A DNA stretch of 64,000 nucleotides from an uncultured Collinsella sp. GTDB lineage: Bacteria > Actinomycetota > Coriobacteriia > Coriobacteriales > Coriobacteriaceae. How positions within the stretch are numbered: position 1 is the stretch's first letter; every line of letters begins with the position of its first letter. The stretch spans positions 62,001-126,000 of the forward strand of contig CAAELE010000044.1 of NCBI GenBank assembly GCA_900756765.1, read 5' to 3'. The notes beneath the pieces are model-generated. The model was not told where the DNA came from. It worked only from the letters and a program-made list of their open reading frames with translations, and ran no database searches. Shown here piece after piece: positions 16,899 to 25,659 of the stretch. A program made the position numbers and the translations under genes.

Positions 16899-18815
16899 CT
16901 AGACGCGCTGTTCGATAGCACCGTTTCTATATGCATCGAGGAGTTGGCGCAGGTCCTGGATCTGGCTGCGAATCTTGACGCCGGTGTCGGTGTCGCTCAC
17001 CATGCGGCGACGGTCGGCCTCGTCAAAGCGGTTGGTCTCGCTCTCGATGTCCACGTTGCGGGTGAGCGCCTCGGCAACGGTGGTAAAGGCCTGGTGCGAC
17101 TTGAGGCGGCATCCGCGCGAGCTCGAGATGAGTGTGTAGCCGGCAATGCCCGTTTTGGGATGGTAGGCGCGACAGAATCCGCCATCGATGACCAGCAGCT
17201 TACCGTTGGCGCGGATGGGCTGCTCACCCTTGGTGGTTTTAACGGGCGTGTGACCGTTGATGATGTGACCGGTCGGTGAACATGCCATGGGCGCGACGCC
17301 AAACTCGCGCATGATGTCGTCGCAGACCGAGGGCGACTTGGTAAGTGTAAAGTACGGGTCCATCGGCTCGACCCAGGTGCTCTTATCGGCGATATAGGCG
17401 CGCTCAAAGGTACGCACCAGGCGTCCGCTGGCGGGTGAGTTAAAGCCAATCCACAGGTACCACATCCAGTCGAGGGCGTCGCGGTCGCCCACGCGCCAGG
17501 CACGGCGGGCGATGTGGTCGCAAAAATCGAGGTAATCACGGCCGGCGTGCCAGGTGCCCAGGCAGTTCATGCTGCTAAAGGTGCCGTCTTCGTTGAGCGG
17601 CACGCAGCCGTGGAACAGCAGGTTGCCGTTGGCGACCTTGTACATGGAGCCGTGGGTATAGAGGAAATCGATATGGCGATGCAGGTGGTCGGCAGTGACA
17701 AACTCGGACACGAGCTTGTCGATGATGTGCTGCTCCTCGGGCGTGAGCGCGTAGGGGTCCGCCGGATCGACGGTGGGGAAGTCGTTGGTCGCGAGTGGCC
17801 ACACGCTGCCGTCGGCAAGCGTAACCGTGCCGGCGTCGCGATCGACCTTGTCGAGCAGCAGGCGGTCTGCCATATCGAACTCTGGATGGCGTTGGATAAT
17901 CTGGCCCTCGAGCTTAAAGAGCAGGACGTTGATGGCTTTGATTAGCGGGCTGATGGACTCGCCGGCGGTATAGGTGGCGTCGGCGAAGGCGACAAGCTCG
18001 CGCAGCGAGATGCCGTAGTCGTTTTCGAGGATCTCGTAGTTGTCATAGCGAAGGTTGTTGCGTAGCACCGTGGCGATGCAGGCGGGCTCGCCGGCAGCAG
18101 CGCCCATCCACAGTAGGTCGTGGTTGCCCCACTGGATGTCGAGCGAATGGTAGGTGAGCAGACAGTCCATAATCTTGGCTGCGCCGCCACCGCGGTCGAA
18201 GATATCGCCCACCAGGTGCAGGTGGTCGACAGCCAGGCGCTTGATGAGCGAGGCGAGCGACTCGATAAAGTCGTCGGCGCTGGCGGTCTCCAGGATGGAC
18301 TCAATGATGCGCTCGTGATAACGCACGCGGTAGTTGTTCTCATCCGGATGCGTGTGCAGGAGCTCGTCGATGATATAGGCGTAATCACGCGGGATGGCCT
18401 TGCGCACCTTGGAGCGCGTGTAGCGACTCGAAAGCGAACGCGCGACCATAATGAGCTGGTCGAGCATGGTTTTGTACCAGGTGGGCGAGTCCTCGTGCTG
18501 GCTGCGTGCGAGTTCGATCTTTTCGCGCGGATAGTAGATGAGCGTGCACAGCTCGCCCTTTTCATCGAAGGAGAGCGTGTCGCCAAAGATTTCGTCGACA
18601 TGCTCGCGCACGACGCCCGAGCAGTTGTTGAGGATGTGCATGAAGGCTTCGTATTCGCCATGCAGGTCGCTCATAAAGTGCTCGGTGCCCTTGGGCAGGT
18701 TGAGGATGGCCGAGAGATTGATGATCTCGGTAAACGCGGATTGCTCGGTGGGGAATTGTCTCGACAGCAGGCGCAGATACTTGAAGTCTTGCGGATTGCG
18801 ATCGAATGCGACCAT
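16899..18815 (-). CDS. fbp: Class III fructose-1,6-bisphosphatase
   Basis: A 638-residue enzyme of the Firmicutes-type (class III, FBPase_2) family, which removes the 1-phosphate from fructose-1,6-bisphosphate in gluconeogenesis. The calcineurin-like metal-binding motifs are visible: SDLHGEYEAF (about 49-58), VGDIFDRGGG, and WGNHDLLWMG, with NGHTP later. The start is ATG 18815 (MVAFDRNPQD), with GGAAGG upstream; the longer frame from 18911 would read through the operator-like palindrome at 18843-18872. The length agrees with the family (about 640-670). It faces away from the degV gene. Cytosolic, probably regulated at the palindrome 28 bp upstream. Confidence 0.93.
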   Translation of the reverse strand: MVAFDRNPQDFKYLRLLSRQFPTEQSAFTEIINLSAILNLPKGTEHFMSDLHGEYEAFMHILNNCSGVVREHVDEIFGDTLSFDEKGELCTLIYYPREKIELARSQHEDSPTWYKTMLDQLIMVARSLSSRYTRSKVRKAIPRDYAYIIDELLHTHPDENNYRVRYHERIIESILETASADDFIESLASLIKRLAVDHLHLVGDIFDRGGGAAKIMDCLLTYHSLDIQWGNHDLLWMGAAAGEPACIATVLRNNLRYDNYEILENDYGISLRELVAFADATYTAGESISPLIKAINVLLFKLEGQIIQRHPEFDMADRLLLDKVDRDAGTVTLADGSVWPLATNDFPTVDPADPYALTPEEQHIIDKLVSEFVTADHLHRHIDFLYTHGSMYKVANGNLLFHGCVPLNEDGTFSSMNCLGTWHAGRDYLDFCDHIARRAWRVGDRDALDWMWYLWIGFNSPASGRLVRTFERAYIADKSTWVEPMDPYFTLTKSPSVCDDIMREFGVAPMACSPTGHIINGHTPVKTTKGEQPIRANGKLLVIDGGFCRAYHPKTGIAGYTLISSSRGCRLKSHQAFTTVAEALTRNVDIESETNRFDEADRRRMVSDTDTGVKIRSQIQDLRQLLDAYRNGAIEQRV

Positions 18816-19133
18816 GAAACACCTTCCGATGGGGTTGGTAAAACTGATAAACAGCGTCAAACGTTTATCAGTATGCGACGCCTTTGTTTCAATTTTGCGC
18901 TGGCGGCTCAATTGTCGGATGAACGGTTTGCTAAATCGATTTAGTTAAGGTAGATATGGCAGTTGAGTGGAGACACTGAGGGTGCTTTTGCGGACGATTG
19001 CCTATGGTTTGGTGGAGATGATGATGGTAAAGATGTTCTATACAGATGGTTCGATTTGGTAAATAGTGGACATTTGTACCGTATGCAGGCTCGCTGTGCG
19101 ATAATTTTCGTAGTAATACGTAAGGAGCCTCAT
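18816..19133. other. Divergent intergenic region between fbp and degV
   Basis: 318 bp without a gene. It holds the fbp palindrome (18843-18872), a second perfect 14-bp palindrome CTAAATCGATTTAG (18931-18944), and near its right end a TTGTAC / GATAAT promoter-like pair ahead of degV, spaced too widely to be convincing. The short frame starting at 18963 is an in-frame extension of degV and is not coding. Confidence 0.5.
18843..18872. promoter_or_regulatory. Operator-like inverted repeat upstream of fbp
   Basis: A perfect inverted repeat, ACTGATAAAC-N10-GTTTATCAGT, is centred about 42 bp before the fbp start codon. Ten-base arms with a ten-base spacer place the half-sites two helical turns apart, as for a dimeric repressor or activator. 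No T-tract follows, so it is not a terminator. The binding protein is unknown. Confidence 0.55.
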
Positions 19134-20024
19134 ATGAGTGATTTTGTCCTGACCTGTGAATCCGCCGCCGACCGAACCCGGGAGTTCTTTGAATCGCGCA
19201 ATATTCCCGTCGCGTATTTTCATTACGGGATCGATGGCATTGTTTACGACGACGATCTGTATCAGTCGATTTCGCCGGACGAGTTTTTTGCCAAGATCGC
19301 CGCGGGTGCCATGCCAAAAACGTCGCAGCTGGGCGTGGGCGAGTACGAGGAGTTTTGGGAGCCGTTCGTTGCCGAGGGTAAAGACGTGCTGCACCTGACG
19401 TTGTCGTCGGGTATTTCGGGCACGTATGGTTCGGCCTGCGTTGCAGCGCAGATGCTCGCGGATCGCTATCCCCAGGGCGGCAAGGTGCGCGTCATCGATT
19501 CGCTAGCGGCGTCTTCGGGCTTTGGCCTGTTGCTGGAATATGCCGCCGACGTGCGCGATAGCGGGGCTTCACTCGACGAGACGGCTGCCTGGATCGAGGA
19601 GCACAAGCTCAACCTGCACCACTGGTTCTTCTCGACCGATCTGTCGAGCTACCTGCGCGGCGGTCGTATCTCGGCGGCCAGCGCGATTATCGGCTCGGCG
19701 CTCAAGATCTGCCCGCTCATGACCGTTGATTGCGAGGGCAGGCTGTCGCCACGTGAGAAGATCCGCACCAAGAAGCGCGCGATTTCCGAGATGGCTAAGA
19801 CCATGATGGCACACGTGCAGGACGGTGCGGATTATTCGGGTAAGTGCACCTTGTCCCATTCGGCGTGCCGCGAGGATGCCGAGGCCGTTGCGGCACTGAT
19901 TGAGGAACAGGTTCCGCAGCTCAAAGGTAAGATCGAGATCAACAATATCGGTGCTCTGATCGGTTCGCACACCGGACCTGGTACGGTGGCGCTCTTCTTT
20001 ATGGGCGACAAGCGCGTGGATTAA
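19134..20024 (+). CDS. DegV-family fatty-acid-binding protein
   Basis: A 296-residue DegV-family protein starting at ATG 19134 behind TAAGGAG. Family features are the N-terminal FVLTCESAAD strand-loop, PKTSQLGVGEYEEF, HLTLSSGISGTYGSA around the lipid head-group pocket, and the C-terminal GSHTGPGTVALFFMG. In Firmicutes these proteins (FakB) hold a fatty acid while FakA phosphorylates it; no fakA is nearby. A second DegV protein is encoded at 39238-40098, so the organism probably has several with different fatty-acid preferences. It is monocistronic, with a terminator at 20066-20093. Cytosolic. Confidence 0.9.
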   Translation: MSDFVLTCESAADRTREFFESRNIPVAYFHYGIDGIVYDDDLYQSISPDEFFAKIAAGAMPKTSQLGVGEYEEFWEPFVAEGKDVLHLTLSSGISGTYGSACVAAQMLADRYPQGGKVRVIDSLAASSGFGLLLEYAADVRDSGASLDETAAWIEEHKLNLHHWFFSTDLSSYLRGGRISAASAIIGSALKICPLMTVDCEGRLSPREKIRTKKRAISEMAKTMMAHVQDGADYSGKCTLSHSACREDAEAVAALIEEQVPQLKGKIEINNIGALIGSHTGPGTVALFFMGDKRVD

Positions 20025-20065
20025 TTTGCCCCATCACGTCGCTGTATGATTGCTTAAGCGAAAAC

Positions 20066-20093
20066 GGCCCGCCTCACGTTTGTGGGGCGGGCC
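20066..20093. terminator. Bidirectional terminator between degV and the TIM-barrel gene
   Basis: A 12-bp GC-rich stem (20066-20077 with 20082-20093, one G-U pair) and a GTTT loop lie between convergent genes. T-rich tracts occur on both sides (CAAGATGTTTT on plus, CCGTTTTCG on minus). Confidence 0.7.
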
Positions 20094-20104
20094 AAGATGT
20101 TTTG

Positions 20105-21196
20105 CTAGCGTTTCTTTCCGCGGAAGAAGAAGCCGTGCAGCGAGGGCTTGAGTCCGCGGTTGGCGCGACGCTCCTCGATGTGATCGTGGATCGAAGCGAC
20201 GCGTTCGATGACTTCGTCGGGAATCGGCACGTCGGGATTCATGTTCTCGACCTGGCTGACCTCGGCGGCGGCGACCTGGTCGATAATGGGCACATCGTCG
20301 CGCGAGATGACAGGCGTGGCGTCTTCCTTCATCTTGCGGTAGCGCTGCATCATGTCGGTCTGTAGCTGCTGGGCCGAAGGCGGCGTCCAAATGATGGCGT
20401 TGGCGCCGGCGGCGATGGTCTCACGGATGCTCTCGGGCGTCTTGCCGCCCGGTGCGATGAGCGGCAGGTTGGGATAGTGCTCGCGCAGCTCGCGCAGGAC
20501 CTGGGGCGTGTTCTTGCCGGCCGCGATGTTGAGAATCTTGGCTCCGGCGCGCACCTTGGCGTGAGCATCGTCATCGCAGCGAACGACCGTGGCGATGACG
20601 GGGATGTCGGCGATGTTGGTGATGTGCTCGACCATTTCGGCAGTGGCGGGGGAGTTGACCACGCAGCCCGCCGCGCCCTGCATCTCGGAGACGGCCGCCA
20701 TCTGCACGGAGCGCTTGCCGGTGGTGGTGCCACCGCCAACGCCCACAAAGACCGGGCACTCGGCAACGGTCAGCAGCGCCTGAGTAATGGCGGGCTGCGG
20801 TGTGAAGGGGTAGACGGCAAACACGGCGTCGGCATTGGAGTTGCGGATGACCGCCACGTCGGTAGTGTAGATGAGCGATTTGATGCGGCGACCGAAGAGC
20901 GTAAAGCCGCTGGCCTCCTCGATCTCATCGGGCATGCGGAGGGCCGCCTTGCGCAGACGCCCGTCGATGGGCAGCGGTTCCATGGGCAAAAGGCCGTTGG
21001 GAGTTACGGCCACCTGGGGCTCGGTAAATTCGTCTGCAAGCTCTACCTCGGAGAAGTCGACCGAGGCGACGATGTCCTCGTGAACCTCGGCGGGAACATC
21101 GATGGGAGCTTGGTCGTTAGTCTCGGCAGGCGTATCGAAGGAGCTCGTGCCGACAAAGGCGTCGACGCGCTCATTCAAATCGTTAAGAGTATCCAT
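20105..21196 (-). CDS. Predicted TIM-barrel protein of unknown function
   Basis: A 363-residue protein. After an acidic, probably disordered N-terminus (about 1-70), the core alternates strands and helices like a TIM barrel: VAVIRNSNADAVFAVYPF, CPVFVGVGGGTTTGK, AAGCVVNSPATAEMVEHI, IPVIATVVRCDDDAHAKV, AGAKILNIAAGKNTP, LPLIAPGGKTPESIRETI, GANAIIWTPPS. The strand-end GG/GGGTTTGK and APGGKT elements resemble phosphate-binding loops of aldolase-like barrels, but no catalytic set is recognisable. The C-terminus is charged (RGKKR). It converges with degV. I assign only a fold. The ATG at 21196 has a poor RBS. Confidence 0.7.
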   Translation of the reverse strand: MDTLNDLNERVDAFVGTSSFDTPAETNDQAPIDVPAEVHEDIVASVDFSEVELADEFTEPQVAVTPNGLLPMEPLPIDGRLRKAALRMPDEIEEASGFTLFGRRIKSLIYTTDVAVIRNSNADAVFAVYPFTPQPAITQALLTVAECPVFVGVGGGTTTGKRSVQMAAVSEMQGAAGCVVNSPATAEMVEHITNIADIPVIATVVRCDDDAHAKVRAGAKILNIAAGKNTPQVLRELREHYPNLPLIAPGGKTPESIRETIAAGANAIIWTPPSAQQLQTDMMQRYRKMKEDATPVISRDDVPIIDQVAAAEVSQVENMNPDVPIPDEVIERVASIHDHIEERRANRGLKPSLHGFFFRGKKR

Positions 21197-21385
21197 GGTG
21201 GTCCGTTTCTATGTTGTGCGGCCGGCAGTGCACGACCGGCGCTACGTTGCTAAATCGTTTGATGAGTTGATTTTTCCCCGCTGCGCCATCCGTTAGACCG
21301 AACGCCCGTCGAACGTGAAGGAGCTGTGGTGGCGGGTTTTGAGGTGCTATCTTAAATGTCCCGTTTAAAAGAGAGGTGGCGCGGT

Positions 21386-21556
21386 ATGGAAATCTCGACA
21401 TTATTGGGCTCGATTGGCCTGTGCGTGGGCGCAATCGTTGCCGCCGCGGTCATCTACTTTGTGGTCACGGCCATTAAGGGCAAAAGAGCCGAGCGCAAGG
21501 AACGCGAGGCGCTTAAGCAGCACCGTGACCAGCAGGACAAGCGCGCACGGGAATAG
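21386..21556 (+). CDS. Small single-pass membrane protein
   Basis: A 56-residue protein from ATG 21386 (GAGAGGTGG upstream). Residues 5-29 form one TM helix (LLGSIGLCVGAIVAAAVIYFV), followed by a highly charged cytoplasmic tail (KGKRAERKEREALKQHRDQQDKRARE). A longer frame starting at 21356 lacks an RBS. It resembles small membrane stress or scaffold proteins only in shape. Its stop is about 25 bp from the convergent methyltransferase gene. Confidence 0.6.
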   Translation: MEISTLLGSIGLCVGAIVAAAVIYFVVTAIKGKRAERKEREALKQHRDQQDKRARE

Positions 21557-21580
21557 CTTGTTGAGTTTTGAATCCGTGCG

Positions 21581-22684
21581 CTAGCCGCGTTTTCGGACCA
21601 GGGAGATGTAGAAGCCCTCAAAGTCGCGGCTGGGCGGGATGGTGAGCGTGCCGGGCATGCCGTTGGTGATGGCCGAAACCTGACCCGCGGCGATTGCCTC
21701 GGTGAGAGCGTTGGACTCGATGCGCGGCTCCTCGCCGGCATCCTGGGCGCGGCGTGCTTCGCTTTCACTCGGCGTGCCGTCGAGGGGGATGAGCTCGCAG
21801 TCCATATGCTTGTCGAGGGCCTCTTGCAGGGCGTCCTCGTTTTCCTGCGGCATAATCGAACAGGTGGAATAGACCAGCGTGCCGCCCGGCTTGAGGGCGC
21901 CCATGGCTCGGTCCAGAAGCGCGCGCTGTGAGCGGGCGCACTTGTCAAGCAGCTGCTCGGTCAGGCCGCGCAGACTTTTCTCGTTGCCGCTGATGACGGT
22001 GCCCGTGCCGGTGCAGGGAGCGTCGAGCAGGATGCGGTCAAAGCGGAAGAACTCGTCGAGCTCGCGTGCGTCGATGCGCATGACGGGCACGTTTTTTGCG
22101 CCTTGGCGGTCCAAGTTTGCTTCGAGCTTCTCAGCGCGGGGAATGCTCATCTCGCAGGCCGTGAGGTGTGCCTGGCCCTGGGTGAGGGCAGCGATCTGCG
22201 TCGTCTTGCCACCGGGGGCCGCGCACATGTCCAGGATGTCCTCGCCGGCCTGAGCGCCCAACACCAAAGGCGGCATCATGGACGACAGGCTCTGCAGATA
22301 GATTTTGCCGTCGCGGTAGATGTCGAGATCCCACAGATCGGAAACCTGGGCCTCGGGCAGGATGAAAGCGTCCGGGTACCATGCGACGGGGCGGTGGGCG
22401 ATGCCGGCTGCGTCGAGTGCGGCGGCGATGTCCTCGGCGGTCGCCTTGAGCGTGTTGGCGCGCAGCGTGACCGGGCGTGTGGCGGCGGCACCGAAGCCCT
22501 CGATCATGAGCTGGGCATCGGCGGGCGCATAGGCGCCGGCGACCGTGTCGACCATAAAGCGCGGCAGGTCGGCGGCGGAGGGTTGGGCGGCAAGCTGGTC
22601 GGAAAGCTCGGTGGCGGCAAACTGCCTGAGTTTGAGCTCAGGCTTAACCTGCTTTTTCTGCTTACGACGACGCGGCTTGGACAT
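21581..22684 (-). CDS. RsmB/RsmF-type rRNA cytosine-C5 methyltransferase
   Basis: A 367-residue SAM-dependent RNA m5C methyltransferase of the NOL1/NOP2/sun family. It shows the SAM-binding motif DMCAAPGGKT, the DAPCTGTG motif IV with one catalytic Cys, and YSTCSI motif VI with the other Cys. A basic N-terminus (KPRRRKQKKQ) and a PUA-like early region precede the Rossmann core. It should modify a cytosine in 16S rRNA (RsmB or RsmF group; I cannot choose between them). The C-terminus is shorter than E. coli RsmF. It is transcribed toward the small membrane protein gene and lies 60 bp downstream of the MetRS-like gene on the same strand, so the two may share a transcript. Confidence 0.88.
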   Translation of the reverse strand: MSKPRRRKQKKQVKPELKLRQFAATELSDQLAAQPSAADLPRFMVDTVAGAYAPADAQLMIEGFGAAATRPVTLRANTLKATAEDIAAALDAAGIAHRPVAWYPDAFILPEAQVSDLWDLDIYRDGKIYLQSLSSMMPPLVLGAQAGEDILDMCAAPGGKTTQIAALTQGQAHLTACEMSIPRAEKLEANLDRQGAKNVPVMRIDARELDEFFRFDRILLDAPCTGTGTVISGNEKSLRGLTEQLLDKCARSQRALLDRAMGALKPGGTLVYSTCSIMPQENEDALQEALDKHMDCELIPLDGTPSESEARRAQDAGEEPRIESNALTEAIAAGQVSAITNGMPGTLTIPPSRDFEGFYISLVRKRG

Positions 22685-22743
22685 CCGTCTTTCCTTCCCG
22701 TCCCAAATTGATTACTTTCCGGGCACGCCGCTGCTGGCGTGCC

Positions 22744-24894
22744 TTAGTACTGGCTCTCGTGCTTGCTAAAGAAGTCGAAGCGCGGGGGCAGCGGCTTTAC
22801 GCGGTGCTCGCCGGGCTTCTCGCCCAGGCTCTCCACAAACTCGTCCGTGGAGGTGAAGATGTTATCCCAGCTAAAGAAGGCGATCGGGTCGATGTCGAAG
22901 TACTCGCAGATGAGCTCGCAGCCAGCCGGGACGATGCCGTGCATCAGGACGGTCGCCACGCGCAACTCGGTGAAGGCGTCGACGAGGGCCTGCGTCATCG
23001 CGGTATTGGCTGGTTCGCCCTCGAGTTTGTTGGCGGCTTTGGAGGCGTCGCTCCAGCGCTTGTTGGCGGCGCGCAGGTAGTCGTCGCACACGGCGAGCGC
23101 GTGGTGCGTCTCGAACTTGTACATGGCCTGTTCAAAGGCAAGGGCGGCCTGCTCGGCAGCTTCGACCACGGCGGCAGAGGCGGCGCCGGCCGGAATGCAA
23201 CCGTTGCGATAGGGGCTCTCGTCGCCCTCCTTGACGGCGACGCCGTAGAAGCAACTGCGGGCCAGGCGGTTGAAGACGCCGGTCAAAAGGGCGCTCTCCT
23301 TAAGGGCGGGGTCGATGACGCGCTTGTCGTCGCAGGCGTGTACCTCGTTGCCGTCCTTGTCCTTGCCGGTCACGCGGGTGTCGTATGCCTTGGGGCTAAA
23401 GCTCACCGGCTTTTCGGACAGGCCGAGCGACAGCCAGTGCGCGCGCATCTGCTCGCAGGTGTAGTGGTTGAGCAGGTCGTCTGCCGGCGGGGGAGGCGTT
23501 TGCGAGGACGAGCTTGCCTTTTTGCCCATGTAGAGCAGGTGGTAGCAGGCACTGACGGTGCTCTGCGTAAGGTTCCAGTCCAGAGCCTCCCACATGGCGG
23601 TCTGCGCGATGCAGTAGAAGTAGATGTTGTCCTGTCCAATGAACTGGTAGATCTGTGCGTCATCCGAGCACCACCAGTCGCGCCAGTCGAGCGAGCTGTG
23701 CTGGTAGGTGGGAGCGGGGACCTGCGTGGAATCGGCGGCGGGCTCGCCCATAAGGGCGGCGTCCTGGGCGGCGACACCCTCGGTTACGCCGGCGGCACGG
23801 GCGTCGCGGGCGAGTACGGTACGTGTGTAGCTGATGGGCGCCCACAGGCTCTCGGGCCAGCACCAGCAGGTGACGTCGGAAACGCCGTCGACCTCGGGCA
23901 CCGGAACGCCCCAGTCGATGTTGCCGGTGATGCGGAAGGGCACGAGCGCCTTGCCGCTGCGGAAGCGCACGCCGCCGTTGGCGAGCACCGCGTGGGCGTC
24001 GTCGCGCTCCTTCCAGCTGGGGAAGGTGACGGTAAAGCTGCTCTTGTTGCCCTCGGGCTCCAGCACGGTGTGCTCGGGCAGCTGGTCCTCGACGGCGTCG
24101 AAAGCCTCGCGGAACTTGTTTTGGATGTAGAGTTGCGCCGGCAGCAGCCACTCTTCCATGGTCTTGGAGACCACGGAGCGAACCTGCGGGTTCTGGTCGA
24201 GCTTAGCGGTGTAGGTCTTCATAAAGTCGAGGTAGGCCGGCAGGTCGAAATAGAGGTTGTCGACCGGGCGCAGCTCGGGCACCTCGCCGGTGAGCTGGCT
24301 CTTGGGCGCGATGAGCTCCTCGGGCTCAAACTGGTGACCCAGGTCGCACTCGTCGGCATAGGCCTTCTCGGACTTGCAGCCCTGGATGGGGCAGCGGCCG
24401 ATTACCTGGCGGCCGTTGAGGAACGTGCCGGCCTTGGCATCGTAGAACTGCAGCGTGGAACGCTTGGAGATGGTGCCCTGCTCGTGCAGGCGCTCGATAA
24501 TTTCGGCAGTCACCTCGTTGTGAATCTGCGCAGCCGGCTCAAGGCCCGAGCCGCCGTAGATATCGCAGCTGATGTTGTAGTTGTTGAGGGTCGCGGCCTG
24601 GCGGGAGTGATTGGACTCGACATACTCGTTAATGGACTTGTCGTAGCCCTCGTTCTCCTTGAGCTTGCGGTAGCTCTCCATGATGGGCGAGCCATAGCAG
24701 TCGGTGCCCGAGGTGAAGATGACGTTCTCGCGGCCCAGGCGGTCGCGCAGGAAGCGGGCGAAGAAGTCGGCCGGGACAAAGACGCCGCCAACGTGGCCAA
24801 AGTGAAGGCCCTTGTTGCCGTAGGGTTCGCCGGCGGTAACGATGGCGCGGCGAGGCCAGCTGGGACGGTCGTTCATGGAGTATTTGGATGCCAT
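22744..24894 (-). CDS. metG: Class I aminoacyl-tRNA synthetase, methionyl type, with degenerate KMSKS
   Basis: A 716-residue enzyme starting at ATG 24894 with AAGGAG upstream; the frame's upstream extension to 24987 is not used. The N-terminal Rossmann start AIVTAGEPYGNKGLHFGHVGG carries HFGH in place of HIGH, and TSGTDCYGSP follows as in MetRS. A zinc-type knuckle (RCPIQGCKSE...DECDLGHQF) and PVDNLYFDLPAYLDF are MetRS-like. The KMSKS position reads GKKASSSSQ, lacking the second Lys. It is longer than bacterial MetG without its C-terminal dimer domain. Either it is a divergent working MetRS or a specialised paralogue; no second metG is in the window. The specificity call is inferred from overall similarity. 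Confidence 0.75.
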   Translation of the reverse strand: MASKYSMNDRPSWPRRAIVTAGEPYGNKGLHFGHVGGVFVPADFFARFLRDRLGRENVIFTSGTDCYGSPIMESYRKLKENEGYDKSINEYVESNHSRQAATLNNYNISCDIYGGSGLEPAAQIHNEVTAEIIERLHEQGTISKRSTLQFYDAKAGTFLNGRQVIGRCPIQGCKSEKAYADECDLGHQFEPEELIAPKSQLTGEVPELRPVDNLYFDLPAYLDFMKTYTAKLDQNPQVRSVVSKTMEEWLLPAQLYIQNKFREAFDAVEDQLPEHTVLEPEGNKSSFTVTFPSWKERDDAHAVLANGGVRFRSGKALVPFRITGNIDWGVPVPEVDGVSDVTCWCWPESLWAPISYTRTVLARDARAAGVTEGVAAQDAALMGEPAADSTQVPAPTYQHSSLDWRDWWCSDDAQIYQFIGQDNIYFYCIAQTAMWEALDWNLTQSTVSACYHLLYMGKKASSSSQTPPPPADDLLNHYTCEQMRAHWLSLGLSEKPVSFSPKAYDTRVTGKDKDGNEVHACDDKRVIDPALKESALLTGVFNRLARSCFYGVAVKEGDESPYRNGCIPAGAASAAVVEAAEQAALAFEQAMYKFETHHALAVCDDYLRAANKRWSDASKAANKLEGEPANTAMTQALVDAFTELRVATVLMHGIVPAGCELICEYFDIDPIAFFSWDNIFTSTDEFVESLGEKPGEHRVKPLPPRFDFFSKHESQY

Positions 24895-25026
24895 GGGACT
24901 CCTTCGCATATGGTGAGAGCGCAGCCGGGCGCGGGGCTCGACGACGCAGTGGTCAATTCGTGCATATCGTTCGACATTATCGCACATGCGGGCGGGTGCG
25001 TGACGGGGGCGCTATCCTAAGATGCT

Positions 25027-25596
25027 ATGAATGAGATTTCCAACATACATGCGTTTGAAGACGAGGATTTCCTGCACGCCTGCTTTGTGTGGGGGATGGC
25101 CGTGCTTGGCGTATCTGCCGTGTGCCTGGTGCCGGTGTTTATGCTGCTGGGTGGGCCCGCAGATCTGGATGCGGCTGACGCGGGTGGCTGGACGGTCGTC
25201 TTGGGCTGGATAGTTGGCTTGGCTGCGGTGTCGGCTGCGTCATTTGCCGTGCACGAGCTGGTGCACGCGGTGTCCTTTAAGCTGTTTGCGCCCGCCGGTG
25301 CTCGGGTGACCTTTGGGGCAAATCTCGAAACCTGCATGATTTACGCCTGCGCCGAGGGCGTGGTGTATTCGCGCATGCGGTATATGGCGATTTGCCTGGC
25401 TCCGACGGTTGTTTTGACGGTGGCGTTTGCCCTGGGGTTTGCGTTCTCGGGCTATCCGCTGCTGTGCTACCTGGCGGCCGGCTTGCATTTGTCGGGCTGT
25501 GTGGGCGATTGGTATTACGTGCGGACCATCCTGCGCGACCGTCGCATTGTCGCCTGTGAGGACACATCCTTTGGCGTGCGCTTTTTTGCAAGGTAG
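25027..25596 (+). CDS. DUF3267-type zincin-like membrane protein
   Basis: A 189-residue membrane protein with about four hydrophobic helices and an HEXXH zinc-protease motif (HELVH, residues 76-80) inside the second pair of helices, the arrangement of DUF3267 putative metallopeptidases. A possible third ligand region is LHLSGCVGDW later. A TATCCT -10-like box ends only 9 bases before the ATG and there is no RBS, so translation from a leaderless mRNA is possible. It is divergent from the MetRS-like gene and about 60 bp ahead of queH. Peptidase activity and substrate are not established for the family. Confidence 0.75.
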   Translation: MNEISNIHAFEDEDFLHACFVWGMAVLGVSAVCLVPVFMLLGGPADLDAADAGGWTVVLGWIVGLAAVSAASFAVHELVHAVSFKLFAPAGARVTFGANLETCMIYACAEGVVYSRMRYMAICLAPTVVLTVAFALGFAFSGYPLLCYLAAGLHLSGCVGDWYYVRTILRDRRIVACEDTSFGVRFFAR

Positions 25597-25659
25597 TCTT
25601 TTTGGGAATGATTTTTCCGGGACGGGGATTAAAAAATCATTGCGGGGGAGGAGATGTTG

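Noticed and set aside
22708..25020. 770-residue forward ORF
   Set aside because: It is antisense to the MetRS-like gene, and its residue composition (Val/Ala/Gly rich) is typical of a GC-rich shadow frame.
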